This document shows, in pieces, positions 19,241-29,258 of a DNA stretch of 64,000 nt (its first letter is position 1; every line of letters starts with the position of its first letter). Made by a program: the position numbers and the translations under genes. The DNA is from Clavaria fumosa (taxonomy: Eukaryota > Basidiomycota > Agaricomycetes > Agaricales > Clavariaceae), in contig OX637796.1 of the NCBI GenBank assembly GCA_951802425.1, positions 1,488,001 to 1,552,000 of the forward strand, in the 5' to 3' direction. Under the pieces are notes generated by a model. That model did no database searches. It saw only the letters and a list, made by a program, of their open reading frames with translations, and was not told the origin of the DNA.

Positions 19241-22075
19241 CCACAGACCCATCTGCATTTCTCTTGACCTTGAACACCCATCGGCTGCCTATAGCCTTTT
19301 GCCCTGGGGGCAGCTTAACAAGCTCAAAGGTCCCATTGTCCACCAAGGCCTGGATTTCATCTACAGCAGCCTTGTGCCACAGATTTCTCTCCTCTGCAGT
19401 TCTCTGCATAGCCTCATGGTAAGAACTAGGCTCTCCATCATGTGAAGCAGTTTTGAATGCATGCTCAACAGACTGGAGTGCAAAATCCCAAGCCTGATCC
19501 ATGGTAAGGAAATCATGTGTCTGATCATGCATAAGATACTGGAGACCAGTCATGACCAGATCAGCATGCTCCTGTTCAGAGACCATGGGAGCAGTGAGCA
19601 GAAGCTCATCATCACTGCTAGCAGGAGAAGGAGAAGGTAGCTGAGGAGGAGGAGTGGGAGACTTCTGATGACCATGGAGGACATTCTTATTGAGGGAGCC
19701 CTTTGGACGAGCCATTCTGGGTGGATTCAAGCGTCTTGAGGGTGCAGGAACTAGGGCAGGAGGTGGTTCAATAGGCACAGTAGCAGAATCATCATTCTGA
19801 GCAGCCATGGGCACTGGTGGAGGTGGTACATCATAGTCCTGCTCATCCTCATCACCCCCTTGATGGAGCACCACCACAGACTTAGGAGAGGGTGGGCCAA
19901 CCACAGGAGGGAGGGAATCAGTGTTGGAATTGGCTATCTCAGCCATCGATCAGATAAGCGCTTATTCATTTCACTTTAGTCATCAGACTGGGCCCCTTAG
20001 TAAGAACGTCATGTGATTATGTAGAGGTACTAACGCCATTGGTAGTTATTAATAGCTATCACATGACTGCAGTAGTATATAAGTAGCTCACCAGATGTAG
20101 TAGATACCCATCTGGTTATCCAGTTTTGTGCCCCGGTTTACCACTGCCGCTACCGACTCGACTTCGCTCATTGTCACCGTCGTCGTCCTTCGATAGGATC
20201 CTCACCGATCAGCACACCGACAACCAGATTCTATTAACAATCAGAGGCAAGCTGAATAGGACCAGAGTAAGTGCCAGGGAAACATCGTTCATCAAAGGCT
20301 GCATGGCTACTGATGATAATCTGCTTGCTGACAGGATCCCAGAACTTCCATGCTTTGACACCTTCAGGGTAGCCAACAAAGATGCATTTCTTGGAGTGAG
20401 GTTGCAAAGCTTTCCTCTTTTCTTTGTGCACCAGCACATAGGCCAGGCAACCAAAGATTCTGAAATGCGATATGTCTGGCTTCTTCCCTGTCCAAATATG
20501 GTAAGGGGTGTCCCCCTGAAGGGCAGCAGATGGAGTCCTGTTCCTGGTGTGCACATAGGCTGCAACAGCAAGGGGCCAGAAGGAGGGAGGGGGTTTGGCC
20601 TGAACCAGGAGTGCAGTGGTGGAGGCAGCAATGTCTCTATTTGACCGCTCTGCAACTCCATTCTGGTGAGGCTCATTAGGCTCAGTGTGCTGACACATAA
20701 TACCATGGTCTGCACAAAACTCATTGAACTCCTTGGAGATATACTCCCCTCCTTTGTCATCCCTGGACATCTTGATGTGGCAATCAAGCTGGTTCTCCAC
20801 CAATGCCTTGTACTGCTTGAAGGCATTGAGAGCCTCACTTTTGCACCTCAGGAAAGCAACAATCAGGTATCTGGACTTGTCATCAATGAAGGTCTGCCAA
20901 TAGCGATACCCCTCCCTGCTAGCTACAGGAAGAGGGCCCTTCACATCAGAGTGAACAAGTCCAAGAAGCCTGGACTGCCTGGATGTGGCAGTCTTGGGAA
21001 TGTCATGACGATGTTGCTTCCCAAGGATGCAAGGCTCACAGATTGGGTCAGGGGCACTCTGAGAGTGGATAGTCATCCCTGAGACAATCTTGTGGAGGTG
21101 CATAAGCTTGAGGTCAGCAATGTTAAGATGAGAACATCGCTGATGCCACAGAGAGAGGTCCATGGGACAGGTGCTGGCAGCCTTGGCACTTTCTGCTTGG
21201 TTGGGCACTATGGCATGACCATCAAGGTACCCAACATTATGCATGTTGACTGTGGCTGTAAAAGCCATCTGACCACCATGAAAGAAAGAGACTAGATTTT
21301 TCTCTATGGACACAGAGTATCCCTTTGATCTAGTAAGGTGGAACAGAGACAGCAAATTGCTGCCCAAGTCTGGTACATGCAAACAATCATGGAACACAAC
21401 AGGGCACATCTTTATCCCATTCACAACAGGCTGGAATTCAACTGATCCCAAGCCTGCAGAGTAGACAATAGAGTGGTCAGCAAGTTGAATTGCAACCACA
21501 TGTGGGATGTATGAACGAAACCAATGATGATGGGGGGTCATGTGTGATGTGGCACATGTGTCAGTATTCCATTGATTGCAAGCAGGAGATTTCAGCCAAA
21601 GAGCATGATTAGAGGAAGTGAGAGCACTTGCATGGCCAGCAAACTCAACACAGGCAGAATTGCCTTGTTGTACAGGAGTGTCCTGAGTTGCTTCTCTGGC
21701 AATTTGCTGCCTGGGTCTGTCCTTCTTGCCCTTTTTCCTCCTCTCTGCAACCTCCTGTTTGGCCTGCACAGAAGCAGATTGCTTTCTGAAGCAGTTGTCC
21801 TCAGCATGGCCAGGAATGCCACAGAAGAGACAGGACAGGTGGGAAGCTGGTTTCTGCAAAGCAGAGGCAGGCATGGCAAGGGCAGGATTGGCAAGGCCAC
21901 GGGCAAGACATTGGCTCTCTTCATTTTGAAAGGCAGACTGGAGCTTGGCAAGGTCCAGGGAGTCAATAAGAAGCAAGGATGATGCAAAGTTGTTGTACTC
22001 TGCAGGCAAAGCTCTGATGAGAGTCATACAGAGCAGCTCCTGGTCCAAGTCTGCAAGGGTGAATGTGGAAGGTCT
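19241..22075 (-). pseudogene. Copia gag-pol (Gag to N-terminal RT), split by a solo LTR
   Basis: Minus-strand copia polyprotein. 20240-22075 reads as one open frame of about 600 residues: Gag tail, zinc knuckle CLFCGIPGHAEDNC, protease, then a complete integrase (LWHQRCSHLN...CEPCILGK; LVHSDVKGPL; SRDDKGGEY; HQNGVAERSN). The protease motif reads NTDTCATSHMT, where family members have DTG or DSG, so the catalytic loop glycine is replaced by cysteine. After the solo LTR the frame continues at 19241-19921 through an acidic linker to the RT start [15 protein letters not shown]. The start of Gag is cut by the LTR at 22076. Confidence 0.85.
19922..20239 (+). repeat. Solo LTR (TGTTGGAAT family) with ATCAG duplication
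   Basis: 318 bp, TGTTGGAATTGG...TTCTATTAACA, flanked on both sides by ATCAG (19917-19921 and 20240-20244). It interrupts the minus-strand copia polyprotein, which is continuous on removal. It carries a TATA box and CATGTG boxes like its relatives. Confidence 0.92.
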
Positions 22076-22317
22076 TGTTGGAATTGGGTTATCTCACCCA
22101 TCGATCAGATAAGCGTTTAGTCAATTCTCTTTAGTCATCAGTCCAGGCCCCTTAGTAATACAGTCATGTGATTACTTTGAGGTACTAACGCCATTGGTAG
22201 TTATTATTAGCTATCACATGACCACAGTAGTATATAAGTAGCTCACCAGATGTAGTAGATACCCATCTGGTTATCCAGTTTTGTGCCCCGGACTACCACT
22301 ACCGCTACCGACTCAAC
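22076..22317 (+). repeat. Truncated LTR (TGTTGGAAT family), first 242 bp
   Basis: Begins normally at TGTTGGAATTGGG inside the copia gag and breaks off at CTACCGACTCAAC, where an inverted full copy starts. The two make a near-perfect palindrome with arms of about 242 bp and a 77-bp loop. Confidence 0.85.
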
Positions 22318-22636
22318 TGTTAATAGAATCTGGTTGTCGGTGTGCTGATCGGTGAGGATCCTATCGAAGGACGACGACGGTGACGATGAGCGAAGTCGAG
22401 TTGGTAGCGGTAGTGGTAGTCCGGGGCACAAAACTGGATAACCAGATGGGTATCTACTACATCTGGTGAGCTACTTATATACTACTGTGGTCATGTGATA
22501 GCTAATAATAACTACCAATGGCGTTAGTACCTCAAAGTAATCACATGACTGTATTACTAAAGGGCCCGGACTGATGACTAAAGAGAATTGACTAAACGCT
22601 TATCTGATCGATGGGTGAGATAACCCAATTCCAACA
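22318..22636 (-). repeat. LTR (TGTTGGAAT family), inverted, fused to Ty3 pol
   Basis: A full-length 319-bp LTR on the minus strand. Its flanks (TCAAC on the left, CCATG on the right) are not duplicated, so it sits at a rearrangement junction rather than a clean insertion. On its right, Ty3 sequence begins inside the integrase leader. Confidence 0.85.
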
Positions 22637-24300
22637 CCATGTGATTTCCGCCTTCCACCAGAGTCCCATCCAATCTCTCATCCACTCATCGTCAAGCTCC
22701 TCCGGCTTCTGCACATGTACTGTGCTGTTTTTCTGGAGTAGTGTCTCCATTTCCAATGTGAATGACACACAGACTTCTGTTTCCAGGAAAACCCACACCG
22801 GTGCATCCTCCTCTACCATCTTTCCACAGTCCAGTCTCCGGGAGAGTGTGTCCGCCTTCGTGTTTGACTTGCCAGTGCGATATTTTATCTCAAAGTCAAA
22901 GCACTGGAGCTCCCCAACCCAACGGACTTGTCTCAGTTTCAAGTTCTGGGGCTTCCAGAAGTACTGGAGGTTTGCATGGTCTGTCCAGATCTCAATTGTC
23001 TCATCTGCTCCAATGAGGTATGCCTGCCACTCGTGAAGTGCCTGAATCACAGCTAAGAACTCCTTGTCATACACGTCGTAGTTCTTCTCAGCTGCAGTGA
23101 GGGCCTTGGAGATGTAGTCCATGACTCTCCAGGTCCCATCCATCTGCTGCAGCAAAAGGACTCCACCAGTCACCAAGTTACTCGCATCTGTCTCTACCTT
23201 CCATCTCCCTTTATCTTGTGGCAGAGCCAAGACCAGGGCTGATATGAGTGCCAGGCAAAGATCTTGGAAGGCTGCTTCCTCCTCCTCCTCCCATTTCCAT
23301 GGGACCTTCCCAGTCAGCCAGAACATTGGTTTAGCATGAGCAGAGAGGTTCAGGATGTGTCAACAAAGGTAGTTTAGCATCCCGTTAAACCTCTGGACCT
23401 CCTTCACATTCCTCGGTCGTGGCCAGTTACGGACCACTGCACCTTTAGCTGGGTCATGCTCCAAATGGTTGTGGGAGATTTTCATCCCAAGGAAGAGGAC
23501 CTCATCCCTCTCAAACTCACACTTGCTGAGTCTGAGGCACAGCCCATTCTCCCTGAACTTCCACAAGACCCGATCCATCCAGTACCGATGTGTTGCCAAA
23601 TCCTCTGCAAACACAATCACATCATCCACATAAGCCCGGACATGTCCCCCTGCAATCTCCTCCCTCAACACATGATTCATGAAGCACTGGAAGGTGGCTG
23701 GTGCATTCTGCAGTCCAAACCACATGACAGCTGGTTCAAAGAGTCCACGAGGCGTCAAGAAGGCACAGTGGTGCTGGTGCTCTGGCCAGACCTGCATGGA
23801 TGGGAAACCTCCCTTTGCAATCAATCTTGGAATAGATAGTTGCCCCCTTCAACACATCCACAGTGTCTTGGATGAGGGGGAGGGGGTACTTGTCTTTAAT
23901 CAGATGTGCATTAAGCCTCAAGTAGTTGATAATCAGTCACAGTTTGTCCTTCTTGCATTTGAAGAAGAAGGGGCTCGCATATGGGGATTTCGAAGGTCAG
24001 ATACATCCAGATGCCAACTGCTCATCCACCCATCAGTTCATCTCCACCATCTCTTCTTGCATTAGTGAGTATAGCTTAGTGGAGAGGTGCCCAGGATCAG
24101 TCTTGAACTTGATCTTAATATCAAAGTCAGGGCGGGAGCAGAGGAGCTCATCCCACTTTGCTTCGCTAAAGACCAAGGGGTAGAGGTTGGGCCAATCAGG
24201 AGTGGGGCCAGTGTTGGGAAAACAGGTGTCTGGAATACTGGCAGAGGCCAGGGTACTTGTTTTCGGGGGTGCAGGGGCTCATGCTGAGGTCAGGCGGGAG
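22637..24300 (-). pseudogene. Ty3 RT and RNase H (inverted copy)
   Basis: RNase H lies at 22637-23326 (KVETDASN, YDKEFLAV, WTDHANLQYF, KADTLSRR) and RT at 23360-24300 with AYVDDVIVFAEDL. A stop between them (near 23343-23358) and frame changes near 23736-23921 and beyond break the frame. 24087-24300 covers the linker between protease and RT. Confidence 0.85.
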
Positions 24301-24619
24301 TGTTAATAGAATCTGGTTGTCGGTGTGCTGATCGGTGAGGATCCTATCGAAGGACGACGACGGTGACGATGAGCGAAGTCGAGTCAGTAGCGGTAGTGGT
24401 AGTCCGGGGCACAAAACTGGATAACCAGATGGGTATCTACTACATCTGGTGAGCTACTTATATACTACTGTGGTCATGTGATAGCTAATAATAACTACCA
24501 ATGGCATTAGTACCTCAAAGTAATCACATGACTGTATTACTAAGGGGCCCGGACTGATGACTAAAGAGAATTGACTAAACGCTTATCTGATCGATGGGTG
24601 AGATAACCCAATTCCAACA
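24301..24619 (-). repeat. Solo LTR with GGGAG duplication
   Basis: 319 bp, inverted, TGTTAATAGAATC...CCAATTCCAACA on the plus text. GGGAG flanks both sides (24296-24300 and 24620-24624). It lies in the protease-RT linker of the Ty3 copy. Confidence 0.93.
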
Positions 24620-24651
24620 GGGAGTGAGGGGAAGAGGTGCAGGTGCTGGGG

Positions 24652-24970
24652 TGTTGGAATTGGGTTATCTCACCCATTGATCAGATAAGCGTTTAGTCAA
24701 TTCTCTTTAGTCATCAGTCCGGGCCCCTTAGTAATACAGTCATGTGATTACTTTGAGGTACTAACGCCATTGGTAGTTATTATTAGCTATCACATGACCA
24801 CAGTAGTATATAAGTAGCTCACCAGATGTAGTAGATACCCATCTGGTTATCCAGTTTTGTGCCCCGGACTACCACTACCGCTACCGACTCGACTTCGCTC
24901 ATCGTCACCGTCGTCATCCTTCGATAGGATCCTCACCGATCAGCACACCGACAACCAGATTCTATTAACA
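24652..24970 (+). repeat. Solo LTR with TGGGG duplication
   Basis: 319 bp in plus orientation, flanked by TGGGG (24647-24651 and 24971-24975). It lies only 32 bp from the previous solo LTR and in opposite orientation, so together they form another large inverted repeat. Confidence 0.93.
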
Positions 24971-25433
24971 TGGGGCAGTGAGTAAGCTTCACTTCAGCTT
25001 TCACCCAGTCAATGTCTGGGTTATGTCACTTTAACCAGTCATGCCCAAGGATCACCATATGGGACTGGGTCTTCCCTAGCAGGAAGTGGATCTGCTCCTT
25101 GTGGTCACCAACTATGACAAGCAAGTCCATCCCATACTGGATTTTACCATTCCTGTTCTGTGTTCCATCCATGTTATACATGGTGATTGGGTTCAGCAAG
25201 AGAGATGGTTCCAGTCCCACTTTCTTTGCCCACTCCAAATCCATAAAGCAGTTGGTGCAGCCTGAGTCAACAAGGGCTTTCGTAGTTGCCCATTTGCCAG
25301 TGCTGAGAGCTTCCAGGTGCACCTGGATGGAGAGCTCTCGGGGCATACGCGATAGGGTGTCCTTCAGCACCTCTGCAAGGTGCTTTGTTGGCTCCCCTTT
25401 CCTGCTGGTCCCCATTTCACTTTTCAGTATTTC
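24971..25433 (-). pseudogene. Ty3 protease (inverted copy)
   Basis: Encodes HLEALSTGKWATTKALVDSGC and continues to VILGHDWLK, matching residues 91-187 of the intact Pol, then loses the frame near 25025. Upstream it is cut by the next solo LTR at 25434. Confidence 0.85.
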
Positions 25434-25752
25434 TGTTAAGAGAATCTGGTTGTCGGTGTGCTGATCGGTGAGGATCCTATCGAAGGACGACAACGGTGAT
25501 GATGAGCAAAGTCGAGTCGGTAGCGGTAGTGGTAGTCCGGGGCACAAAACTGGATAACCAGATGGGTATCTACTACATCTGGTGAGCTACTTATATACTA
25601 CTGTGGTCATGTGATAGCTAATAATAACTACCAATGGTGTTAGTACCTCAAAGTAATCACGTGACTGTATTACTAAAGGGCCCGGAGTAATGACTAAAGA
25701 GAAATGACTAGGCGCTTATCTGATCGATGGGCGAGATAACCCAATTCCAACA
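25434..25752 (-). repeat. Solo LTR with ATTTC duplication
   Basis: 319 bp, inverted, flanked by ATTTC (25429-25433 and 25753-25757). Its end reads TGTTAAGAGAATC, a small variant of the family end. Confidence 0.93.
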
Positions 25753-25874
25753 ATTTCACTCTTAGCAGTTTCCGTTTCCACATCTCAGCCCCAATCCAGG
25801 TGTGTCTCCACTGCAAGATAGTGTATTTTGGAATACTAGCTGCAGATACAGGGATGGGAGGGGGGCTGGGATAT

Positions 25875-26145
25875 TGTCATGAAAGTGTCGTCCATACTAT
25901 CAAGCCAGCAAATTTCAATCCTTTAACTTAAGAAACACCATGCGAATCAGGCAAACAAGGGGCTAAACCCCAGCTATATATTTTATCACAAGATAAGTGC
26001 CATACTTATCTACACAAAGGAAAGCCAAGACCCCTCTTCCTCAAGAGAAGAGCCCAAGGTGCTGTACTCAGACCCCCAAGACTCCTCTTCCCATGACTCA
26101 TCAGAAGAGTCTGAGAAGTCAGACTCACCCACGAACCCAAGGGCA
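25875..26145. other. Left part of the GATAT insertion, no gene seen
   Basis: Contains TATATATTTTATC near 25975 and serine-rich reading frames from repeated TCCTCTTC and AGAAGAG. No recognisable domain. Confidence 0.4.
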
Positions 26146-26468
26146 TGGTAATAGAATCTGGTTGTTGGTGTGCTGATCAGTGAGGATCCTATCGAGGGAC
26201 GACGATGGTGATGATGAGCGAAGTTGAGTCGGTAGCGGTAGTGGTGAACCGGGGCACAAAACTGGATAACCAGATGGGTATCTACTACATCTGGTGAGCT
26301 ACTTATATACTACTGCGGTCATGTGATAGCTAATAATAACTACCAATGGCATTAGTGCCTCTACATAATAATCACATGATGTTCTTACTAAGGGGCCCAG
26401 TCCGATGACTAAAGAGAAATTAATAATGCACTTATCTGATCAATGGGTGAGATAACCCAATTCCAACA
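26146..26468 (-). repeat. 3' LTR of the miniature element
   Basis: 323 bp. On the plus text it starts TGGTAATAGAATC (a mutated TGTTAATAG end) and ends CCAATTCCAACA. An ATA insertion (CATAATAATCACATG) lengthens it slightly. Confidence 0.9.
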
Positions 26469-26713
26469 CTCCCCCATAATTGAATCCATCAATCAGTCTT
26501 CAGGCAGGAGTGGTGGTGGTCTTGATTGGATTGTGCAATCTGGCGGCGCAATTCAGTGGCCTCGGCAGTGATGGTCATGAAGGTGGCATAGAGTGGCAGC
26601 AGTGGATAGTAGTAGGGTGCTGGTCCAAGCGGCGGTGGGAAGTAAGGGGCGGCAAGGGAAGGCGCCTCGAAGGGGCGCTGAGCTTGTCGCTTCTTGTTCT
26701 GCGCAATGCAGTG

Positions 26714-27037
26714 TCAGACGGTGGAGGGGTCAGTGGTGCGGCAATCGGATGCTGTGTGACTGCGAGCATGGCACTTCTCGCACTTGGCATAGTGGTCAGG
26801 TGCGGGGGTGCCTCGGGTGGCTCGACATGTGGAGGGAGCCGCGACGCTGGCACGGGCGGCAGTGACAGTAGTTTCGGCATCGACGAGGCGGGTGCGGGTG
26901 TCGGACATGTTTGTGTCAAGTTCGTCGAGTAGGGAGTTTGTATCATCCATACGCCGCTCTAGAGTGGAGAGGCGCTCGAGTATCAATGCGAAGAGGGAGT
27001 TGACTGATGCGTGCCAGGTAGTGATCAGTGACACCAC
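26714..27037 (-). CDS. Gag-like ORF with coiled coil and zinc knuckle (miniature element)
   Basis: About 107 residues. A heptad-rich helix (ERLSTLERRMDDTNSLLDEL, residues about 20-40) is followed by an alanine-rich linker and a CCHC knuckle (CEKCHARSHTASDC, residues 86-99), the nucleic-acid-binding motif of retrotransposon nucleocapsids. The listed start is a GTG; the true start may be the ATG nearer the 5' LTR (about 27133), which is in another frame and meets a stop, so a frameshift is likely. It is the only protein trace in this element. Function as an RNA-binding Gag is inferred from the knuckle and position. Confidence 0.55.
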   Translation of the reverse strand: MVSLITTWHASVNSLFALILERLSTLERRMDDTNSLLDELDTNMSDTRTRLVDAETTVTAARASVAAPSTCRATRGTPAPDHYAKCEKCHARSHTASDCRTTDPSTV

Positions 27038-27157
27038 CCAGACGATAACAGCGGAGGGGGTGCTGGTTGGGCACGTAGAAAGTAGGTTGTCCAGTTCTTG
27101 TGGCTGGCTTCAGGTCGTGTCAGTCGAAGACATTATCGAGGAGGCACACAGGTTGGT

Positions 27158-27166
27158 ATCTGGTTA
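27158..27166 (-). promoter_or_regulatory. Primer-binding site of the miniature element, complementary to its LTR
   Basis: On the minus strand TAACCAGAT directly abuts the 5' LTR and is the reverse complement of ATCTGGTTA within that LTR (plus text 27288-27296), which lies 32 nt from the start of TATAAG (plus text 27323-27328). Nine pairs only, so weaker than in the other two families. Confidence 0.45.
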
Positions 27167-27486
27167 TGTTAATAGAATCTGGTTGTTGGTGTGCTGATCA
27201 GTGAGGATCCTATTGAAGGACAACGACAGTGATGATGAGTGAAGTTGAGTCAGTAGTGGTAGTGGTGAACCGGGGCACAAAACTGGATAACCAGATGGGT
27301 ATCTACTACATCTGGTGAGCTACTTATATACTACTGCGGTCATGTGATAGCTAATAATAACTACCAATGGCGTTAGTGCCTCTACATAATCACATGATGT
27401 TCTTACTAAGGGGCCCAGTCCGATGACTAAAGAGAAATTAATAATGCGCTTATCTGATCGATGGGTGAGATAACCCAATTCCAACA
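27167..27486 (-). repeat. 5' LTR of the miniature element
   Basis: 320 bp, TGTTAATAGAATC...CCAATTCCAACA on the plus text, followed by the duplicated GGGCA. Contains TATAAG and a CATGTG box. Confidence 0.9.
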
Positions 27487-27910
27487 GGGCAACCCTCAAG
27501 GGATGGGAGGTGAACTGACCACCCCAGATTCCAGCCTCTAAGGCAGCCTCTTGCAAATCTCGCAGTGCCAAGAGAACCTTCGTCATCCAGAGTAGGAGAT
27601 GGGGGGAGGGAGGTCAATGGTAGGAAGGGAGGGCGACAGAGGAGGCGCCACCAACAGGGTATCCAGAGGTTGGAGATCTGGGCCTGAGGACGGTAAGCCA
27701 GATGTACAGGACCAGAACTGATCTCAGCCCAATCCTGCCCACCTTGATACCAAGTGCCCTGATCACCCCAAGGGGTGGTGGCCCAGATGGTTGGCGAGGG
27801 AGGATGGGGAGGAGCCCAGTCCCAATCTATAAAGAATCAGACTTACTGGAGACAGAGAGAAGCAACTCAGCTGGCTCACCATGAGGATCCTCGAGAAGGT
27901 CACAGATACA

Positions 27911-28231
27911 TCAATAAGGACCTTGAGTCAAGGAACAATCCTTGACAAGGTGGGAGGGATCCCCACAGGCAAAGCATCGGTCAAGGACCCAGTAAAGGTC
28001 CGCATCAGCAGGGATGAGTTGAACCCACCAATGGAAGGTATCGCAGGAGAGTTTAACCCCAGTGCGGGAAGCAAAGAGGGAGGAACTGTGGAAGAACTCG
28101 ATGAGGTGGTGGCCTTGCAAGCACATAACAGGCAGACTCTGAAGAGATGGCGAAGGGAGGGAGTCCCTCCTTTTATCCAGTAACCACCACAGACTGATCT
28201 CAACCTCGGTTGGGCAGGGACCCCTATCCAT
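27911..28231 (-). CDS. Unrecognised ORF with a CCHC zinc knuckle
   Basis: From ATG 28231, about 106 residues ending in a knuckle CFACGDPSHLVKDC (about 27935-27976) close to the C-terminus. Such a knuckle points to a Gag-like or other nucleic-acid-binding protein of the GATAT insertion. No other domain is recognisable. The rest of this stretch to 27492 is open only in pieces, so the ORF may be a fragment. Confidence 0.45.
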   Translation of the reverse strand: MDRGPCPTEVEISLWWLLDKRRDSLPSPSLQSLPVMCLQGHHLIEFFHSSSLFASRTGVKLSCDTFHWWVQLIPADADLYWVLDRCFACGDPSHLVKDCSLTQGPY

Positions 28232-28234
28232 CAA

Positions 28235-28649
28235 TCACGATCACCCCTAAGAAGATCTCTGGTCAGAGATCAGTTTCACTTGATCACTACATCACACTGA
28301 TCAATCAAATGATCATGACTCAGAACAGCTCGATCACAGATCATCTGATCCTCCAATCTTATCCCCAACAAGATCAGATGTAGCCAACCATGATGTAATG
28401 CATCGAAGCGGGGACCCTACTCGATCACTGATGACATCATCATCACAAGGATCCCAACAAGAATCGACACTGCTCATACTCAGCATTCCAGTGCAAGCGC
28501 ACAGCTTTCCTGATCATCTATCAGTTCTGATATTTAATCAATGACTCATCCATCACGCACAGCCCATAGCTAGAGTATATAAGACTTGGGACCAGCCCAC
28601 TTGTACCCTAGCTTCGATCTTTTCATCTATACACTTACTTGAGAGACCT
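28235..28649 (+). promoter_or_regulatory. GATCA-rich promoter-like region with TATA box
   Basis: TATATAAG at 28576-28583 stands about 70 nt before an open plus-strand frame. Upstream, 28240-28560 is unusually rich in TGATCA, GATCA and ATGATC (for example TTGATCACTACATCACACTG), giving many short palindromes. The region lies between divergently oriented ORFs of the GATAT insertion. Confidence 0.4.
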
Positions 28650-28939
28650 CAACTAAGTCTGACAGCAAACGTCGCTGCTGAGAACTTTGCACTGGAAGGA
28701 TTCATCTTCCCACCTTTAAGGTCACAAGTCATCCCTCCTGAGAGTTTCACCAGCCACCCATTGATTGAGCAGAACCTCTATCGTTTCGAGTATTACCAGA
28801 GGTATACAAGGACTTGGATAAAGGACCGACTACTCAGAGCCAATCCACAGACCTATTACCAGACACTTCGACTATTACAGGAGTATTCCCTGCATATTGA
28901 GAGACAAGTCTGCCAGGACTATCAACTAGCATTAGAAAC
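28650..28939 (+). pseudogene. Unrecognised open frame, interrupted by the intact Ty3 element
   Basis: The frame is open from about 28650 with no ATG in phase. It could be an exon (CTGACAG at 28659-28665 looks like an acceptor) or lack its start. It reads like a real protein: PPESFTSHPLIEQNLYRFEY, then YQRYTRTWIKDRLLR, then many Gln and Tyr. The Ty3 insertion at 28940 cuts it; with one GAAAC removed, the same frame resumes at 34841-34901 (EQTLRSTLAHQRGF) and runs out of the element. No domain recognised. Confidence 0.4.
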
Positions 28940-29244
28940 TGTCAGACTTAGTCTCACGGTTCACACAACTTAACGTAAGGTCGATGATGACGATACTAAC
29001 ATAAGGGGAAAAGGGTACAAGTAAGAAAGCGACGCAGTATATATAGCGAGAGGTTCGGGAGTTGCCGGTGTTCCCACGCTCGGACCCCGTGCGTCACGTG
29101 ATGCGTCCAGGCCCGGGTCACGTGATTTTCCCATTATGTAAGCCACCACCCATTCGGGTCACGTGACTCGTCCGCAAACTTCCCGCAACTCTTTTGCGAT
29201 CCTTTCTTGGCCTTTCCAACCTGCTTATGTAAGCGATCCTGACA
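28940..29244 (-). repeat. 3' LTR of the intact Ty3 element
   Basis: 305 bp; on the minus strand TGTCAGGATCGC...AAGTCTGACA. Differs from the 5' LTR near 29070 and 29153. Contains TATATATA and three CACGTG boxes. Confidence 0.97.
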
Positions 29245-29258
29245 TCACCCCCCTCTTA
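29245..29258 (-). promoter_or_regulatory. Polypurine tract of the intact Ty3 element
   Basis: On the minus strand TTAAGAGGGGGGTGA lies between the Pol stop and the TG of the 3' LTR. The tract overlaps the end of the Pol reading frame within a few bases. Confidence 0.8.

Larger units (their letters stand above)
26146..27486 (-). mobile_element. Miniature LTR retroelement (TRIM-like) with GGGCA duplication
   Basis: Two LTRs of the TGTTGGAAT family (26146-26468 and 27167-27486) bound a 698-bp interior, and the whole is flanked by GGGCA (26141-26145 and 27487-27491). A polypurine tract (TTATGGGGGAG on the minus strand) adjoins the 3' LTR at 26469. No protease, RT or integrase is present, only a Gag-like ORF. 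It is probably the source type of the solo LTRs nearby, or an internally deleted relative of their parent. The two LTRs differ at a number of positions, so the copy is not recent. Confidence 0.9.

Noticed and set aside
26480..26932. Plus-strand ORF over the miniature element
   Set aside because: Gly and Val rich, antisense to the zinc-knuckle frame, no motif.
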